DNA from: Pedobacter westerhofensis
GTDB lineage: Bacteria > Bacteroidota > Bacteroidia > Sphingobacteriales > Sphingobacteriaceae
DNA: 64,000 nt
Assembly: GCF_900182595.1 (NCBI RefSeq)
Contig: NZ_FXTN01000005.1
Span: 1-64,000, forward strand
Reading direction: 5' to 3'
Positions within the stretch are counted from its first letter, which is position 1. The number at the start of each line of letters is the position of its first letter. The notes under the pieces are model-generated. The model was not told the origin of the DNA and ran no database searches. It was given only the letters and a program-made list of their open reading frames with translations. The position numbers were made by a program, and so were the translations under genes. Shown in pieces: positions 55,390 to 63,949 of this stretch.

Positions 55390-56019
55390 ATGATTATAAA
55401 ATCAGCAACATTTATTTGTAGTAACACTAAGATATCGGCCCTGCCGGTAGCAAATATGCCTGAATATGCCTTTATTGGGCGTTCAAACGTAGGAAAATCC
55501 TCTTTGATCAATATGCTGGTGAACCAGCACGGACTGGCAAAAACGTCTCAAAAGCCCGGAAAAACTCAGTTAATCAACCACTTTTTGGTCAACGAAAAGT
55601 GGTATATTGTAGATTTGCCCGGTTATGGTTATGCAAAAGTATCCAAAAACAGCCGCGAAAACTGGGAGAAATTCATCCGTAACTACATCATCAAGAGAGA
55701 AAGTTTACAATGTGTATTCGTTTTGATAGACAGCAGGCTCCCGCCGCAAAAAATTGACATCGAGTTTTGCTGCTGGATGGGAGAGATTCAGATCCCATTC
55801 GTCCTGGCGTTTACCAAGGCCGATAAGCAGTCTTCTGCCAAAACCAGCCAGAACATTGCGCTCTTTAAAAAAGAACTGTCGGGATGGTTTGAAGAGATCC
55901 CTCCCGTTTTTGCTACTTCGGCAGAAAAAATACAGGGCAGGGACGAGATCCTGAATTTTATTGAACAGACCAATCTCGATTTTGCCATGCCCATCCTTAC
56001 ACCAAGAGAAGATATATAA
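55390..56019 (+). CDS. engB: Ribosome biogenesis GTP-binding protein EngB (YihA/YsxC)
   Basis: The 209-residue GTPase has G1 GRSNVGKSS (30-38), G3 DLPGYGYAKVS and G4 TKADK. EngB acts in late 50S subunit assembly. Length is normal. The start ATG at 55390 lies four bases after a TACCTTTG box. It is followed at 11 bp by a UbiA-family gene on the same strand. Confidence 0.94.
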   Translation: MIIKSATFICSNTKISALPVANMPEYAFIGRSNVGKSSLINMLVNQHGLAKTSQKPGKTQLINHFLVNEKWYIVDLPGYGYAKVSKNSRENWEKFIRNYIIKRESLQCVFVLIDSRLPPQKIDIEFCCWMGEIQIPFVLAFTKADKQSSAKTSQNIALFKKELSGWFEEIPPVFATSAEKIQGRDEILNFIEQTNLDFAMPILTPREDI

Positions 56020-56030
56020 TACGCATAAAG

Positions 56031-56897
56031 ATGAAGAAGTATTTTTCGCTTGTGCTCTTTGCACATTCCGTTTTTGCATTACCTTTTGCCATGATCGGTT
56101 TTTTCCTGGGCATCACCACTACCGATCATCCATTTCAATGGCTAACCCTTGTACTGGTGTTGTTGTGCATGGTGTTTGCAAGAAATTCTGCAATGGCTTT
56201 TAACAGGTATCTGGACAGGGACATCGACGCCAAAAACCCCAGGACAAGCATGCGCGACATTCCCTCGGGCAGGATATCAGCAAACGAGGCACTAATTTTT
56301 GTGATTGTAAACTGTTTGCTGTTTATCGGCACCACTGCGTTTATCAATAATTTATGCCTTTACCTTTCACCGGTTGCGCTCTTTGTAGTGCTGTTCTACA
56401 GTTATACCAAAAGATTTACAGCCTTGTGCCATATGGTACTTGGACTTGGCTTATCGCTTGCCCCAATAGGCGCTTACATTGCAGTAACCGGACAGTTTAA
56501 TATCGTGCCGGTATTGTATTCGTTTGCAGTACTGTTCTGGGTAAGCGGATTTGATATCATTTATGCCCTGCAGGACGAGGAGTTTGATAAAGGTGAAAAG
56601 CTGCACTCCATTCCTTCAGCCCTGGGCAGAAAGAATTCACTGCGCTTGTCCGAAGCATTACACGTCTTTTCAGCAGTATGTGTGATCCTGCCCATCCTGT
56701 TTACGCCTTTCAGCTGGGCATATTATATAGGTGTGGCCTTTTTCTGTTCGATGCTCATCTATCAGCACCTGCTGGTAAAACCAAATGACATCAGTAAAGT
56801 AAATAAAGCATTTATGACTACCAACGGACTGGCTTCGGTAATATTTGCCGGATGTTTCCTGCTAGATGCTTTTTTAAGAACCTTTTTAAATTTCTAA
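56031..56897 (+). CDS. UbiA family prenyltransferase
   Basis: The 288-residue membrane protein has about eight to nine helices, the first Asp-rich motif NRYLDRDIDAKNPRT near 60-75 and the second DEEFDKGEKLHSIPSALG near 183-200. These bind the prenyl diphosphate. Annotated homologues are called 4-hydroxybenzoate polyprenyltransferase, but Bacteroidota make menaquinone, so MenA- or MqnP-type activity is more likely. It lies between engB and an M3 peptidase gene, 4 bp from the latter. Confidence 0.85.
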   Translation: MKKYFSLVLFAHSVFALPFAMIGFFLGITTTDHPFQWLTLVLVLLCMVFARNSAMAFNRYLDRDIDAKNPRTSMRDIPSGRISANEALIFVIVNCLLFIGTTAFINNLCLYLSPVALFVVLFYSYTKRFTALCHMVLGLGLSLAPIGAYIAVTGQFNIVPVLYSFAVLFWVSGFDIIYALQDEEFDKGEKLHSIPSALGRKNSLRLSEALHVFSAVCVILPILFTPFSWAYYIGVAFFCSMLIYQHLLVKPNDISKVNKAFMTTNGLASVIFAGCFLLDAFLRTFLNF

Positions 56898-56901
56898 AAC
56901 A

Positions 56902-58617
56902 ATGATTGATCTGACTATTCCAAAAAAAACGCGCACATATATCCCTCAGGACCTCGAAATTAAATGGGACACGATTTCTCCGGTTCTTGATGAACTTCTC
57001 AACAGAACCATCAGCAGTGTAACTGAACTGGAGCACTGGCTGAAAGATAAAAGTGAACTCGAAGCTGCGCTTGAAGAAGATTTTGCCTGGAGATATATCA
57101 AAATGACCTGTGATACGGCAAACGAAGAACTGGTAGCCAGCTTTCAGTACTTTGCTACAGAGATTGAACCAAAGATCTCCCCTATTGGAAACCTGTTGAA
57201 TATCAAACTGGTGGAATGCCCTTTTATTGATGAACTTGATCACGACAAATACTTCGTATACATCAGGGGCATCAGGAAAGCGCTTGAGATTTACAGGGAC
57301 GAGAATGTGGAACTTTTCACAAAGATCCAGATCACGGCACAAAAATATCAGGCTGCAAGCGGCGCGATGACAGTGACAATCAATGATCAGGAATATACAC
57401 TGGTACAGGCCGCGAATTTTATCAAGGATGTGAGCCGTGCTGTCAGACAAAACGCCTGGGAACTGATCCAGCAGCGCCGCCTGGTAGATAAAGACGATTT
57501 GAATATCATCTTTGATGAACTGGTAGCAATGAGGCATCAGGTTGCCCTCAATGCGGGCTTCGAAAATTTCAGGGATTACAGCTTTCAGGCCAGGGGCAGA
57601 TTTGACTACAGCGTGAAAGACTGTTACGATTTCCACGAGGCTATCGAAAACGAGATCGTACCGATTCTCAAAGAACAGGCAGAGAAAAGGGCAGAAGCAT
57701 TGGGACTTGAGATCCTGAAACCATGGGACACTGATGTTGACGTTACCGGTAAACCTGCACTGAAACCTTTCGGCAGCGGTGAAGAACTGATCGATAAAAG
57801 TATTGCCGCTTTTACGGCTATTGACCCCAAGCTGGGACAGATGCTTTCAATTATGAAAGCAAACAACCTGTTTGATGTAGAAAGCAGAAAAGGAAAAGCT
57901 CCCGGAGGATATAATTACCCGCTGGCAGAAACCGGCGCCCCTTTTATCTTTATGAACTCTGCGGGATCGATGAGAGACCTTACAACAATGGTACATGAGG
58001 GCGGGCATGCGGTACACACTTTCCTTACTGCAGACCTTGAACTGAACGACTTTAAACACTGCCCTTCTGAAGTTGCCGAACTGGCATCCATGAGTATGGA
58101 ATTGATCTCCATGGATCAGTGGGACATCTATTTTGACAATGAAGATGACCTCTTAAGAGCGAAAAGGGAACAGCTGATTGATGTGTTGAAAACCCTGCCA
58201 TGGGTAGCGGTTATCGATCAGTTCCAGCACTGGATCTATACCAACCCTTCACACAATGCGGCCGACCGTGAAGAGGCTTTTAAGCAGATATATAGCACCT
58301 TTGGTGCCGGATTTGCAAACTGGGAAGGTCTTGATCACGAATTTGGCAACCTATGGCAGAAACAACTGCATGTATTTGAACTGCCATTTTATTATATTGA
58401 ATATGGTATAGCACAACTGGGTGCGATAGCGATCTGGAAAAATTACAAGGAAAATCCTGAAAAGGCGATACAGCAGTATCTTGATGCGCTGGCCCTTGGG
58501 TATACCAAACCGATGAACGAGATCTATGAAACTGCGGGTATTAAATTTGATTTCAGCAGCAGCTATATCAGGGAACTGGCATCCTTCGTTAAGAATGAAC
58601 TCGATAAATTAGGCTAG
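56902..58617 (+). CDS. M3 family oligoendopeptidase
   Basis: The 571-residue zinc peptidase has the motif HEGGH (365-369) within TTMVHEGGHAVHTFL and a downstream Glu in ELASMSMELISMDQW. The surroundings fit the PepF/thimet family, cytosolic enzymes that cleave short peptides. There is no signal peptide. Length is normal for oligoendopeptidase F (about 570-600). The gene follows the UbiA-family gene by 4 bp, so the two are probably co-transcribed. Confidence 0.9.
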   Translation: MIDLTIPKKTRTYIPQDLEIKWDTISPVLDELLNRTISSVTELEHWLKDKSELEAALEEDFAWRYIKMTCDTANEELVASFQYFATEIEPKISPIGNLLNIKLVECPFIDELDHDKYFVYIRGIRKALEIYRDENVELFTKIQITAQKYQAASGAMTVTINDQEYTLVQAANFIKDVSRAVRQNAWELIQQRRLVDKDDLNIIFDELVAMRHQVALNAGFENFRDYSFQARGRFDYSVKDCYDFHEAIENEIVPILKEQAEKRAEALGLEILKPWDTDVDVTGKPALKPFGSGEELIDKSIAAFTAIDPKLGQMLSIMKANNLFDVESRKGKAPGGYNYPLAETGAPFIFMNSAGSMRDLTTMVHEGGHAVHTFLTADLELNDFKHCPSEVAELASMSMELISMDQWDIYFDNEDDLLRAKREQLIDVLKTLPWVAVIDQFQHWIYTNPSHNAADREEAFKQIYSTFGAGFANWEGLDHEFGNLWQKQLHVFELPFYYIEYGIAQLGAIAIWKNYKENPEKAIQQYLDALALGYTKPMNEIYETAGIKFDFSSSYIRELASFVKNELDKLG

Positions 58618-58678
58618 TTTGCCATAATTTATATTTTTATTTATAATTTGAGCAAAAACTAAAAACGCTTTCACCCAA

Positions 58679-60628
58679 ATGTTTGAAAATCTTTTCAGGA
58701 AAAAGTCGATCACCAAGATATTAGAAGATGCAGAAAAAGGCTATGGCGACCATGCGTCCCTGAATAAAACGCTTGGCGTAAAAGACCTTACCGCATTTGG
58801 AATTGCTGCTATCATTGGCGCCGGAATTTTCAGCACTATTGGAAAAGCAAGTGCCGATGGTGGCCCGGCAGTAATCTTCCTGTTTATTTTTACGGCTATT
58901 GCCTGCAGTTTCGCTGCCTTTGCCTATGCAGAATTTGCATCGATGGTTCCTGTGTCAGGAAGTGCCTATACCTATTCTTATGTAGCCTTCGGCGAACTTG
59001 TTGCCTGGATCATCGGCTGGTCGCTCATCATGGAATATGCCATTGGCAATATTACCGTGGCCATCTCCTGGTCTGACTATTTTACGGGCCTCCTCTCCTC
59101 CATCCATATACCGGCATTGGGGATCAATGGTATTCACCTGCCCGACTGGATGACGATGGATTATCTTACGGCCTACAATGGCCATCAGCATGCGCAGGCT
59201 TTGCTGAATGCCGGAAAAAGCTATGCCAACCTGGATGAATCTGTCAGGATCACCAACAATGCCTGGATCACTGCACCACAGATAGGAAACTTCCACGTAG
59301 TGGCCGACCTCCCTGCATTGGGTATCATCATCCTGATTACCTGGCTGGTTTACCGTGGGATGAAAGAATCCAAAAATGCAAGTAATGCCATGGTGGTGGT
59401 TAAACTGGCAGTAATCCTGCTGGTATTATCTGTAGGTGTTTTCTATGTGGATACCGCCAACTGGAACCCTTTTGCACCAAACGGTGTATCTGGAGTACTT
59501 AAAGGGGTGTCAGCTGTATTCTTCGCTTATATTGGTTTTGATGCCATCTCTACCACGGCAGAGGAATGTAAAAACCCACAAAAAGATTTACCCAGGGGTA
59601 TGATGTGGGCCATCATCATTTGTACTGTCCTCTACGTGGCAATCGCTTTGGTACTTACAGGTATTGTTAAATATGATAACCTCGCTGTCGGCGATCCCTT
59701 AGCCTTTGTATTTGACCATATCAATCTGAAACTGATGAGCGGCATCATTGCCGTAAGTGCTGTCTTCGCCATGGCCAGTGTACTGCTGGTTTTTCAAATG
59801 GGCCAGCCCAGGATCTGGATGAGCATGAGCCGCGACGGCCTGTTGCCAAAGAGATTCTCAAAGATTCACCCGGTTTATAAAACGCCTTCCTTTGCCACGA
59901 TCGTAGTAGGTTTTGTAGTAGCCGTTCCATCGCTGTTCATGAACCTCACAATTGTTACGGACCTGTGCTCTATCGGAACATTATTCGCCTTTGTGCTAGT
60001 GTGTGCAGGAGTATTGGTGCTGCAAAACAAACCCAATATCCAGCGCGGTAAATTCAGGATTCCCTATGCCAATTCAAAGTATATCATTCCTGTTGTATTT
60101 GCCGGTTCCATTGCTGCTTCATTCATTTTCTTCAAAGCTGAAACTACTGCTTTTCTTAGCAATAAAGCGAAGGTAAATGATCCGATCAGCTTTATCACTT
60201 CCCTGAACGGTACAGAACTTTCTGCTGTTCAGCGTCAGATTAAACTGGAACAAACACCTTCTGCCATCATCGAAAAAAACATCGATACCGAAGCGTACCT
60301 CAACGGACTTACCGAAACGCAGTATCAGAGCTTTGTGGAGAAAAGCAATGTAAGCACGGATAAGAAGTTTGAAAGTGGCTGGAGCCTTTTCAAGCATAAG
60401 ATCCCGATGTGGATTTTCTTTGTAATCTGTGTGGTTGTAACTTACTACTGTATCACCAAAAATCTCTCGCTCATCCCGGTGCTCGGCCTGCTCTGCTGCC
60501 TGTACATGATGTGCGAACTGGGTATATCCAACTGGATAGGATTTGGTATCTGGCTGGTAATTGGCTTAGTGGTTTACTTCCTGTATGGGTTTAAACATAG
60601 TAAGTTGAATACGGATAATCAGGTATAG
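58679..60628 (+). CDS. APC family permease with a large extra-membrane insertion
   Basis: The 649-residue protein shares its core with the permease at 32561-34069: LTAFGIAAIIGAGIFSTIG, YAEFASMVPVSGSAYTYSYVAFGELVAWIIGWSL in pieces, and AYIGFDAISTTAEECKNPQKDLP in pieces. It has about 14 membrane helices. Two soluble insertions set it apart: a long loop near 145-215 with an HQHAQ segment and a segment of about 90 residues at 485-575 between the last helices. Family members of this size are annotated as amino acid permeases; the substrate is unknown. It is followed by the repeat region. Confidence 0.85.
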   Translation: MFENLFRKKSITKILEDAEKGYGDHASLNKTLGVKDLTAFGIAAIIGAGIFSTIGKASADGGPAVIFLFIFTAIACSFAAFAYAEFASMVPVSGSAYTYSYVAFGELVAWIIGWSLIMEYAIGNITVAISWSDYFTGLLSSIHIPALGINGIHLPDWMTMDYLTAYNGHQHAQALLNAGKSYANLDESVRITNNAWITAPQIGNFHVVADLPALGIIILITWLVYRGMKESKNASNAMVVVKLAVILLVLSVGVFYVDTANWNPFAPNGVSGVLKGVSAVFFAYIGFDAISTTAEECKNPQKDLPRGMMWAIIICTVLYVAIALVLTGIVKYDNLAVGDPLAFVFDHINLKLMSGIIAVSAVFAMASVLLVFQMGQPRIWMSMSRDGLLPKRFSKIHPVYKTPSFATIVVGFVVAVPSLFMNLTIVTDLCSIGTLFAFVLVCAGVLVLQNKPNIQRGKFRIPYANSKYIIPVVFAGSIAASFIFFKAETTAFLSNKAKVNDPISFITSLNGTELSAVQRQIKLEQTPSAIIEKNIDTEAYLNGLTETQYQSFVEKSNVSTDKKFESGWSLFKHKIPMWIFFVICVVVTYYCITKNLSLIPVLGLLCCLYMMCELGISNWIGFGIWLVIGLVVYFLYGFKHSKLNTDNQV

Positions 60629-60645
60629 CTAATGGATCGCTAAAA

Positions 60646-60974
60646 GCATTGTATTGTATTCCGGCGGCATTAATATCCTGTTTACATGCAAATTGAGTGT
60701 CTCCCAACTGCGCTGAAAAAGCATTGTACTGTATTCCGGCTGCATTAATATCCCGTGTACATGCAAATTGAGTGTCTCCCAGCTGCGCTGAAAAAGCATT
60801 GTATTGTATTCCGGATGCATTAATATCCCGTGTACATGCAAATTGAGTGTCTCCCAGCTGCGCTGAAAAAGCATTGTACTGTATTCCGGCTGCATTAATA
60901 TCCCGTGTACATGCAAATTGAGTGTCTCCCAGCTGCGCTAAAAAAGCATTGTACTGTATTCCGGCTGCATTAAT
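60646..60974. repeat. 75-bp tandem repeats, four full copies and a partial fifth
   Basis: Copies start at 60646, 60721, 60796, 60871 and 60946, each with GCATTGTA. Full copies differ at only a few positions. The fifth keeps its first 29 bases and then diverges into the loop of the first hairpin. Since 75 is a multiple of three, reading frames stay open through the array. The internal copies are nearly identical, which indicates recent expansion. Confidence 0.9.
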
Positions 60975-61023
60975 TTGCTGCGCAAAAGAACGCTCAGGCC
61001 TTCATACAGTACAATGCTTTTTT
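60940..61023. repeat. Perfect 20-bp hairpin with 44-nt loop
   Basis: 60940-60959 and 61004-61023 are exact reverse complements, with an outer A6/T6 tract on the two sides. Bases 60963-60993 of the loop are the reverse complement of the loop of the next hairpin (61122-61152). The left arm is the start of the fifth tandem repeat copy. The shape resembles a bidirectional terminator with an oversized loop. Confidence 0.85.
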
Positions 61024-61088
61024 CAGAGATGTTCTGTCGCATGATGGCCCCTCAGACGATCCCTTTCACATCCCCAAATAGTAACTCA

Positions 61089-61179
61089 TTCAAAAAAACA
61101 GGTATGCTATATGACGGCCTTGCGTTCTTTTGCGCAGCAAATTAATGCAGCCATCATATAGCATACCTGTTTTTTTGAA
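61089..61179. repeat. Perfect 26-bp hairpin with 39-nt loop
   Basis: 61089-61114 and 61154-61179 are exact reverse complements with A7/T7 tracts near the outer ends. The stem sequence is unrelated to that of the first hairpin, but the loop contains the same 31-nt core (61122-61152) in the opposite orientation. The core starts with GCGTTCTTTTGCGCAGC. Confidence 0.85.
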
Positions 61180-61183
61180 ATAA

Positions 61184-61214
61184 GATTATCTATGGCAAAA
61201 AACCGTAGATAATC
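61184..61214. repeat. Small 12-bp hairpin next to the repeat region
   Basis: GATTATCTATGG (61184-61195) and CCGTAGATAATC (61203-61214) pair with one mismatch around a 7-nt A-rich loop. It could be the end of kup transcription, but no T tract follows on the minus strand. Confidence 0.5.
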
Positions 61215-61291
61215 CGTCACATTCAGAGAAGCAAATGATTACATATATTATGATGCAGACTATGCAATTGTTTCAGGAAGGGAAAACGAAA

Positions 61292-63244
61292 TTAAACCTT
61301 CAATCGGTTCAGGTCAATATCATCTGTAGAAACAAAATTCAGCGGTACCTTCTCAATCTCCACATAACTGGAATCGAGTCCAAAACTCCGCTCTTCAGAC
61401 ATGCTCAGTTTCTTCAGGATGATATACCAACCCATGATCGTGCGTTCATAGAAACTCAGTTTTGAAAACTTTGACAAGTGTTTTTCCAGTAAGATAAACC
61501 TGAAATCCCCGGCGATTTTATGTTTTTTCAGAGAAGGGTACTGACTTGTAATATCTACTTCACCATTTTTCACCAGCTCTTCAATCACTTTTCGGTACAA
61601 CAGGTTTACACGCTGCTCTACCCTGAATCCCAGTTTAAAATCAATCCGGATCAGCTTCCCCGGTATCAGGAAATCTACGGTGTAGTCCTGGGTAAACGGT
61701 TCATCTACTACATCAACATGCACCAGCCAGTATACATCGGCCCGTTTGGGCTCCTTCTGCAAGATGGAATACATAATCTTTGATTCTACTTCGTTTTTGA
61801 AATTCGCACTGGTGAGGTATACCAGCTGCGATGAATATTTGGGAACAGTACTATCTTCGCTCAGCTCGCTGATGATCTCAAAATAATCTCCGATATCCAC
61901 AAACTTTACAAACCTGTTTTTGATCCTCCGGGCTACAAACCAGCCCCACATTACGGTAAATAAAGCGGCCCCGATCAGCAGCGTTACAAAGCCCCCATGC
62001 AAGAACTTAGTCATGTTACCGGCCAGAAAAGCCAGTTCCAGTGAACCATATACCCCTACAAAAATTACGACAGCATAGAGCGGTACTTTCTTCATCCGCA
62101 TAAATACGGCAACGAGAATAGTTGTTGCAAGGAAAGTCATGTTGATCGCCAGTCCATAAGCCCCCTCCATAAAGATGGATTTTTTAAATACCAGTACGAT
62201 AGCAAGACAGCCTGCGCAGAGCAGCCAGTTGATAGAAGGGACATAGATTTGTCCTTTTTCATTGCTGGGGTAATTAATCCTCACTTTGGGCCATAAATTA
62301 AGCCTTACTGCTTCAGATATTAACGTAAAAGAGCCCGTAATCATCGCCTGACTGGCAATAACCGCAGCAACCGTTGCGAGCGCTACCATAGACAAAAGAT
62401 AAGGCGGCGGCACAATCTGATAGAAAGGGTTTAAATTATTGTCATAATGCGGATGCTGTAACAGCCATACGCCCTGTCCCAGGTAATTCACGATCAGGGT
62501 AGCCTTAACGAATATCCAGCTCACTCTGATGTTATTTCTTCCGCAGTGGCCAAGATCAGAATATAAGGCCTCAGCTCCTGTGGTACACAGAAACACGCCG
62601 CCCAAAATCACCAGCGCCATGGGGTTGGTAGTAAGCAGGTGCACTGCATAATATGGATTTAACGCTTTAAGGATACTGAGGTCCTGCACCACATACATCA
62701 GTCCCAAAATGCCCAGGGTAGCAAACCAGAGAAACATAATCGGACCAAATAACTTACCTACCAGGCTGGTACCGAATTGCTGTATGATAAACAGAAGGGT
62801 GATAATAACCAGTACGATCGGGACCACATGCAGATACGGGAACTTTACCTGCAGCCCCTCAATAGCAGTTGTAACGGTAATACTTGGCGTTATGATCCCA
62901 TCTGCAAGTAATGCACATCCACCAAGGACCGCAGGGATCACCAGCCATTTAGCCTTTCGGCGTACCAGTGAAAAAAGAGAAAAAATTCCGCCTTCACCAT
63001 TATTGTCGGCACGAAGCGTAATTACTACATATTTGATGGTTGTTTGTAAAGTCAGTGTCCATATGATGCAGGATAGCGCACCCAGCACCGTCATCGGCGT
63101 AATCTGCTGTCCGCCATCACTTACCGTATTAAAGATAGCCCTTAAAGTATACAAGGGTGATGTACCAATATCGCCATAAACGATTCCCAAACTGATCAGC
63201 AGTCCTGATGCTGAAAGTTTGTTTAATTTTTTTGTTTCAGACAC
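61292..63244 (-). CDS. kup: KUP family potassium uptake protein
   Basis: Kup takes up K+ with H+. The 650-residue protein opens SASGLLISLGIVYGDIGTSPLYTLRAIF in pieces, the family signature. About 12 membrane helices follow (to about residue 430), then a cytosolic C-terminal domain of about 200 residues. GGCALLADGIITPSITVTTAIEGL in pieces is another marker. The start codon is GTG at 63244; no in-frame ATG precedes it. It stands alone beside the repeat region, divergent from the T9SS protein gene. Confidence 0.92.
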   Translation of the reverse strand: MSETKKLNKLSASGLLISLGIVYGDIGTSPLYTLRAIFNTVSDGGQQITPMTVLGALSCIIWTLTLQTTIKYVVITLRADNNGEGGIFSLFSLVRRKAKWLVIPAVLGGCALLADGIITPSITVTTAIEGLQVKFPYLHVVPIVLVIITLLFIIQQFGTSLVGKLFGPIMFLWFATLGILGLMYVVQDLSILKALNPYYAVHLLTTNPMALVILGGVFLCTTGAEALYSDLGHCGRNNIRVSWIFVKATLIVNYLGQGVWLLQHPHYDNNLNPFYQIVPPPYLLSMVALATVAAVIASQAMITGSFTLISEAVRLNLWPKVRINYPSNEKGQIYVPSINWLLCAGCLAIVLVFKKSIFMEGAYGLAINMTFLATTILVAVFMRMKKVPLYAVVIFVGVYGSLELAFLAGNMTKFLHGGFVTLLIGAALFTVMWGWFVARRIKNRFVKFVDIGDYFEIISELSEDSTVPKYSSQLVYLTSANFKNEVESKIMYSILQKEPKRADVYWLVHVDVVDEPFTQDYTVDFLIPGKLIRIDFKLGFRVEQRVNLLYRKVIEELVKNGEVDITSQYPSLKKHKIAGDFRFILLEKHLSKFSKLSFYERTIMGWYIILKKLSMSEERSFGLDSSYVEIEKVPLNFVSTDDIDLNRLKV

Positions 63245-63412
63245 TTTAAGTATGTTAATTAAAACTTTATGTAATGTTAATTAAAAATGATAATTAAGAT
63301 GATTAACGTTGAATTAAATGCAATCACCGCATTATTTAACAGCAGCAACTGTTAAATTGTGTTAAATATTGTCTTACCTACAAAATCTTTAATTTTTCTG
63401 TGGAATTATTTC

Positions 63413-63420
63413 TACTTTTG
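63413..63420 (+). promoter_or_regulatory. -7 box of the T9SS-CTD gene (TACTTTTG)
   Basis: TACTTTTG followed by C lies 10 bases before the ATG at 63431. A -33 match is weak. Confidence 0.45.
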
Positions 63421-63430
63421 CTGAAGATAC

Positions 63431-63949
63431 ATGAATACAAAAACAAAAACGATCTCACTCATTCACTTAATTTGCATCATATGCATCAGTGTATTATGCA
63501 GTGTCCCTGTTTTTGCCCAGCGTTCTGATAGTATTGCCGCAACATCCAAGTACAAAAGAATCATTAAGACCCCTCAGATTAAGGGCGATGTTCCTTCGTA
63601 CAAACCAAACTACACCCCTGGTTCCCAAATCGCATCTTATAACAGCCTGCTGTCACACAATAAACCCGGCGGAGGCAAAGCGGATAAAATCCTGTCTGTA
63701 TTGAGGGTCTATCCTAACCCGGTTGATGATCAGATCAATTTCATTCTTCGCCTCGAACGCGAATCCAATATTTCAATAAAGATAATGGACCTTCTGGGAA
63801 ATGAAGTTGTAACGCTTTCAAACGAACGTTTGTCTGCCGGTGAGCAAACCAAAACCTTTACCATTCCAAACAGGCTGAACAGCGGAATTTACTTTCTGCG
63901 TTTTGTTGCCGGTTCTGAAACCATCGTAAAACGTATTTCCGTTTTATAA
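63431..63949 (+). CDS. Short protein with type IX secretion C-terminal sorting domain
   Basis: The 172-residue product has a signal peptide (to about PVFAQ, residue 28), about 60 residues of polar sequence without a known domain, and a C-terminal Por_Secre_tail (type A) of about 80 residues. Its marks are LRVYPNPVDDQINF, SIKIMDLLGNEV, LSAGEQTKTF and NSGIYFLRFVAGSETIVKRISVL in pieces. Such tails direct proteins through the type IX system, to which PorT in this window belongs. There is almost no passenger. It could be a small surface protein or a worn-down remnant. Confidence 0.82.
   Translation: MNTKTKTISLIHLICIICISVLCSVPVFAQRSDSIAATSKYKRIIKTPQIKGDVPSYKPNYTPGSQIASYNSLLSHNKPGGGKADKILSVLRVYPNPVDDQINFILRLERESNISIKIMDLLGNEVVTLSNERLSAGEQTKTFTIPNRLNSGIYFLRFVAGSETIVKRISVL

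Larger units (their letters stand above)
60629..61291. other. 663-bp non-coding repeat region between the permease and kup
   Basis: The gap contains four 75-bp tandem repeats plus a partial fifth copy (60646-60974), then hairpins at 60940-61023 and 61089-61179, and a small hairpin at 61184-61214. The remaining 80 bp next to kup are AT-rich with no clear signal. I do not see a credible gene. Confidence 0.7.

Noticed and set aside
60629..60916. 95-codon minus-strand frame with 25-residue repeats
   Set aside because: It starts with TTG inside a repeat copy and stays open only because the 75-bp unit is a multiple of three. A second frame on the same strand is open too but has no start codon. Differences between copies do not clearly favour either frame.
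60646..60974. CRISPR array
   Set aside because: The 75-bp units are directly joined and identical throughout, with no unique spacers, and no cas gene is present.
60940..61179. Integron attC sites
   Set aside because: The hairpins have perfect symmetric stems without the attC R/L box pattern or extrahelical bases that I could see, and no integrase is nearby.
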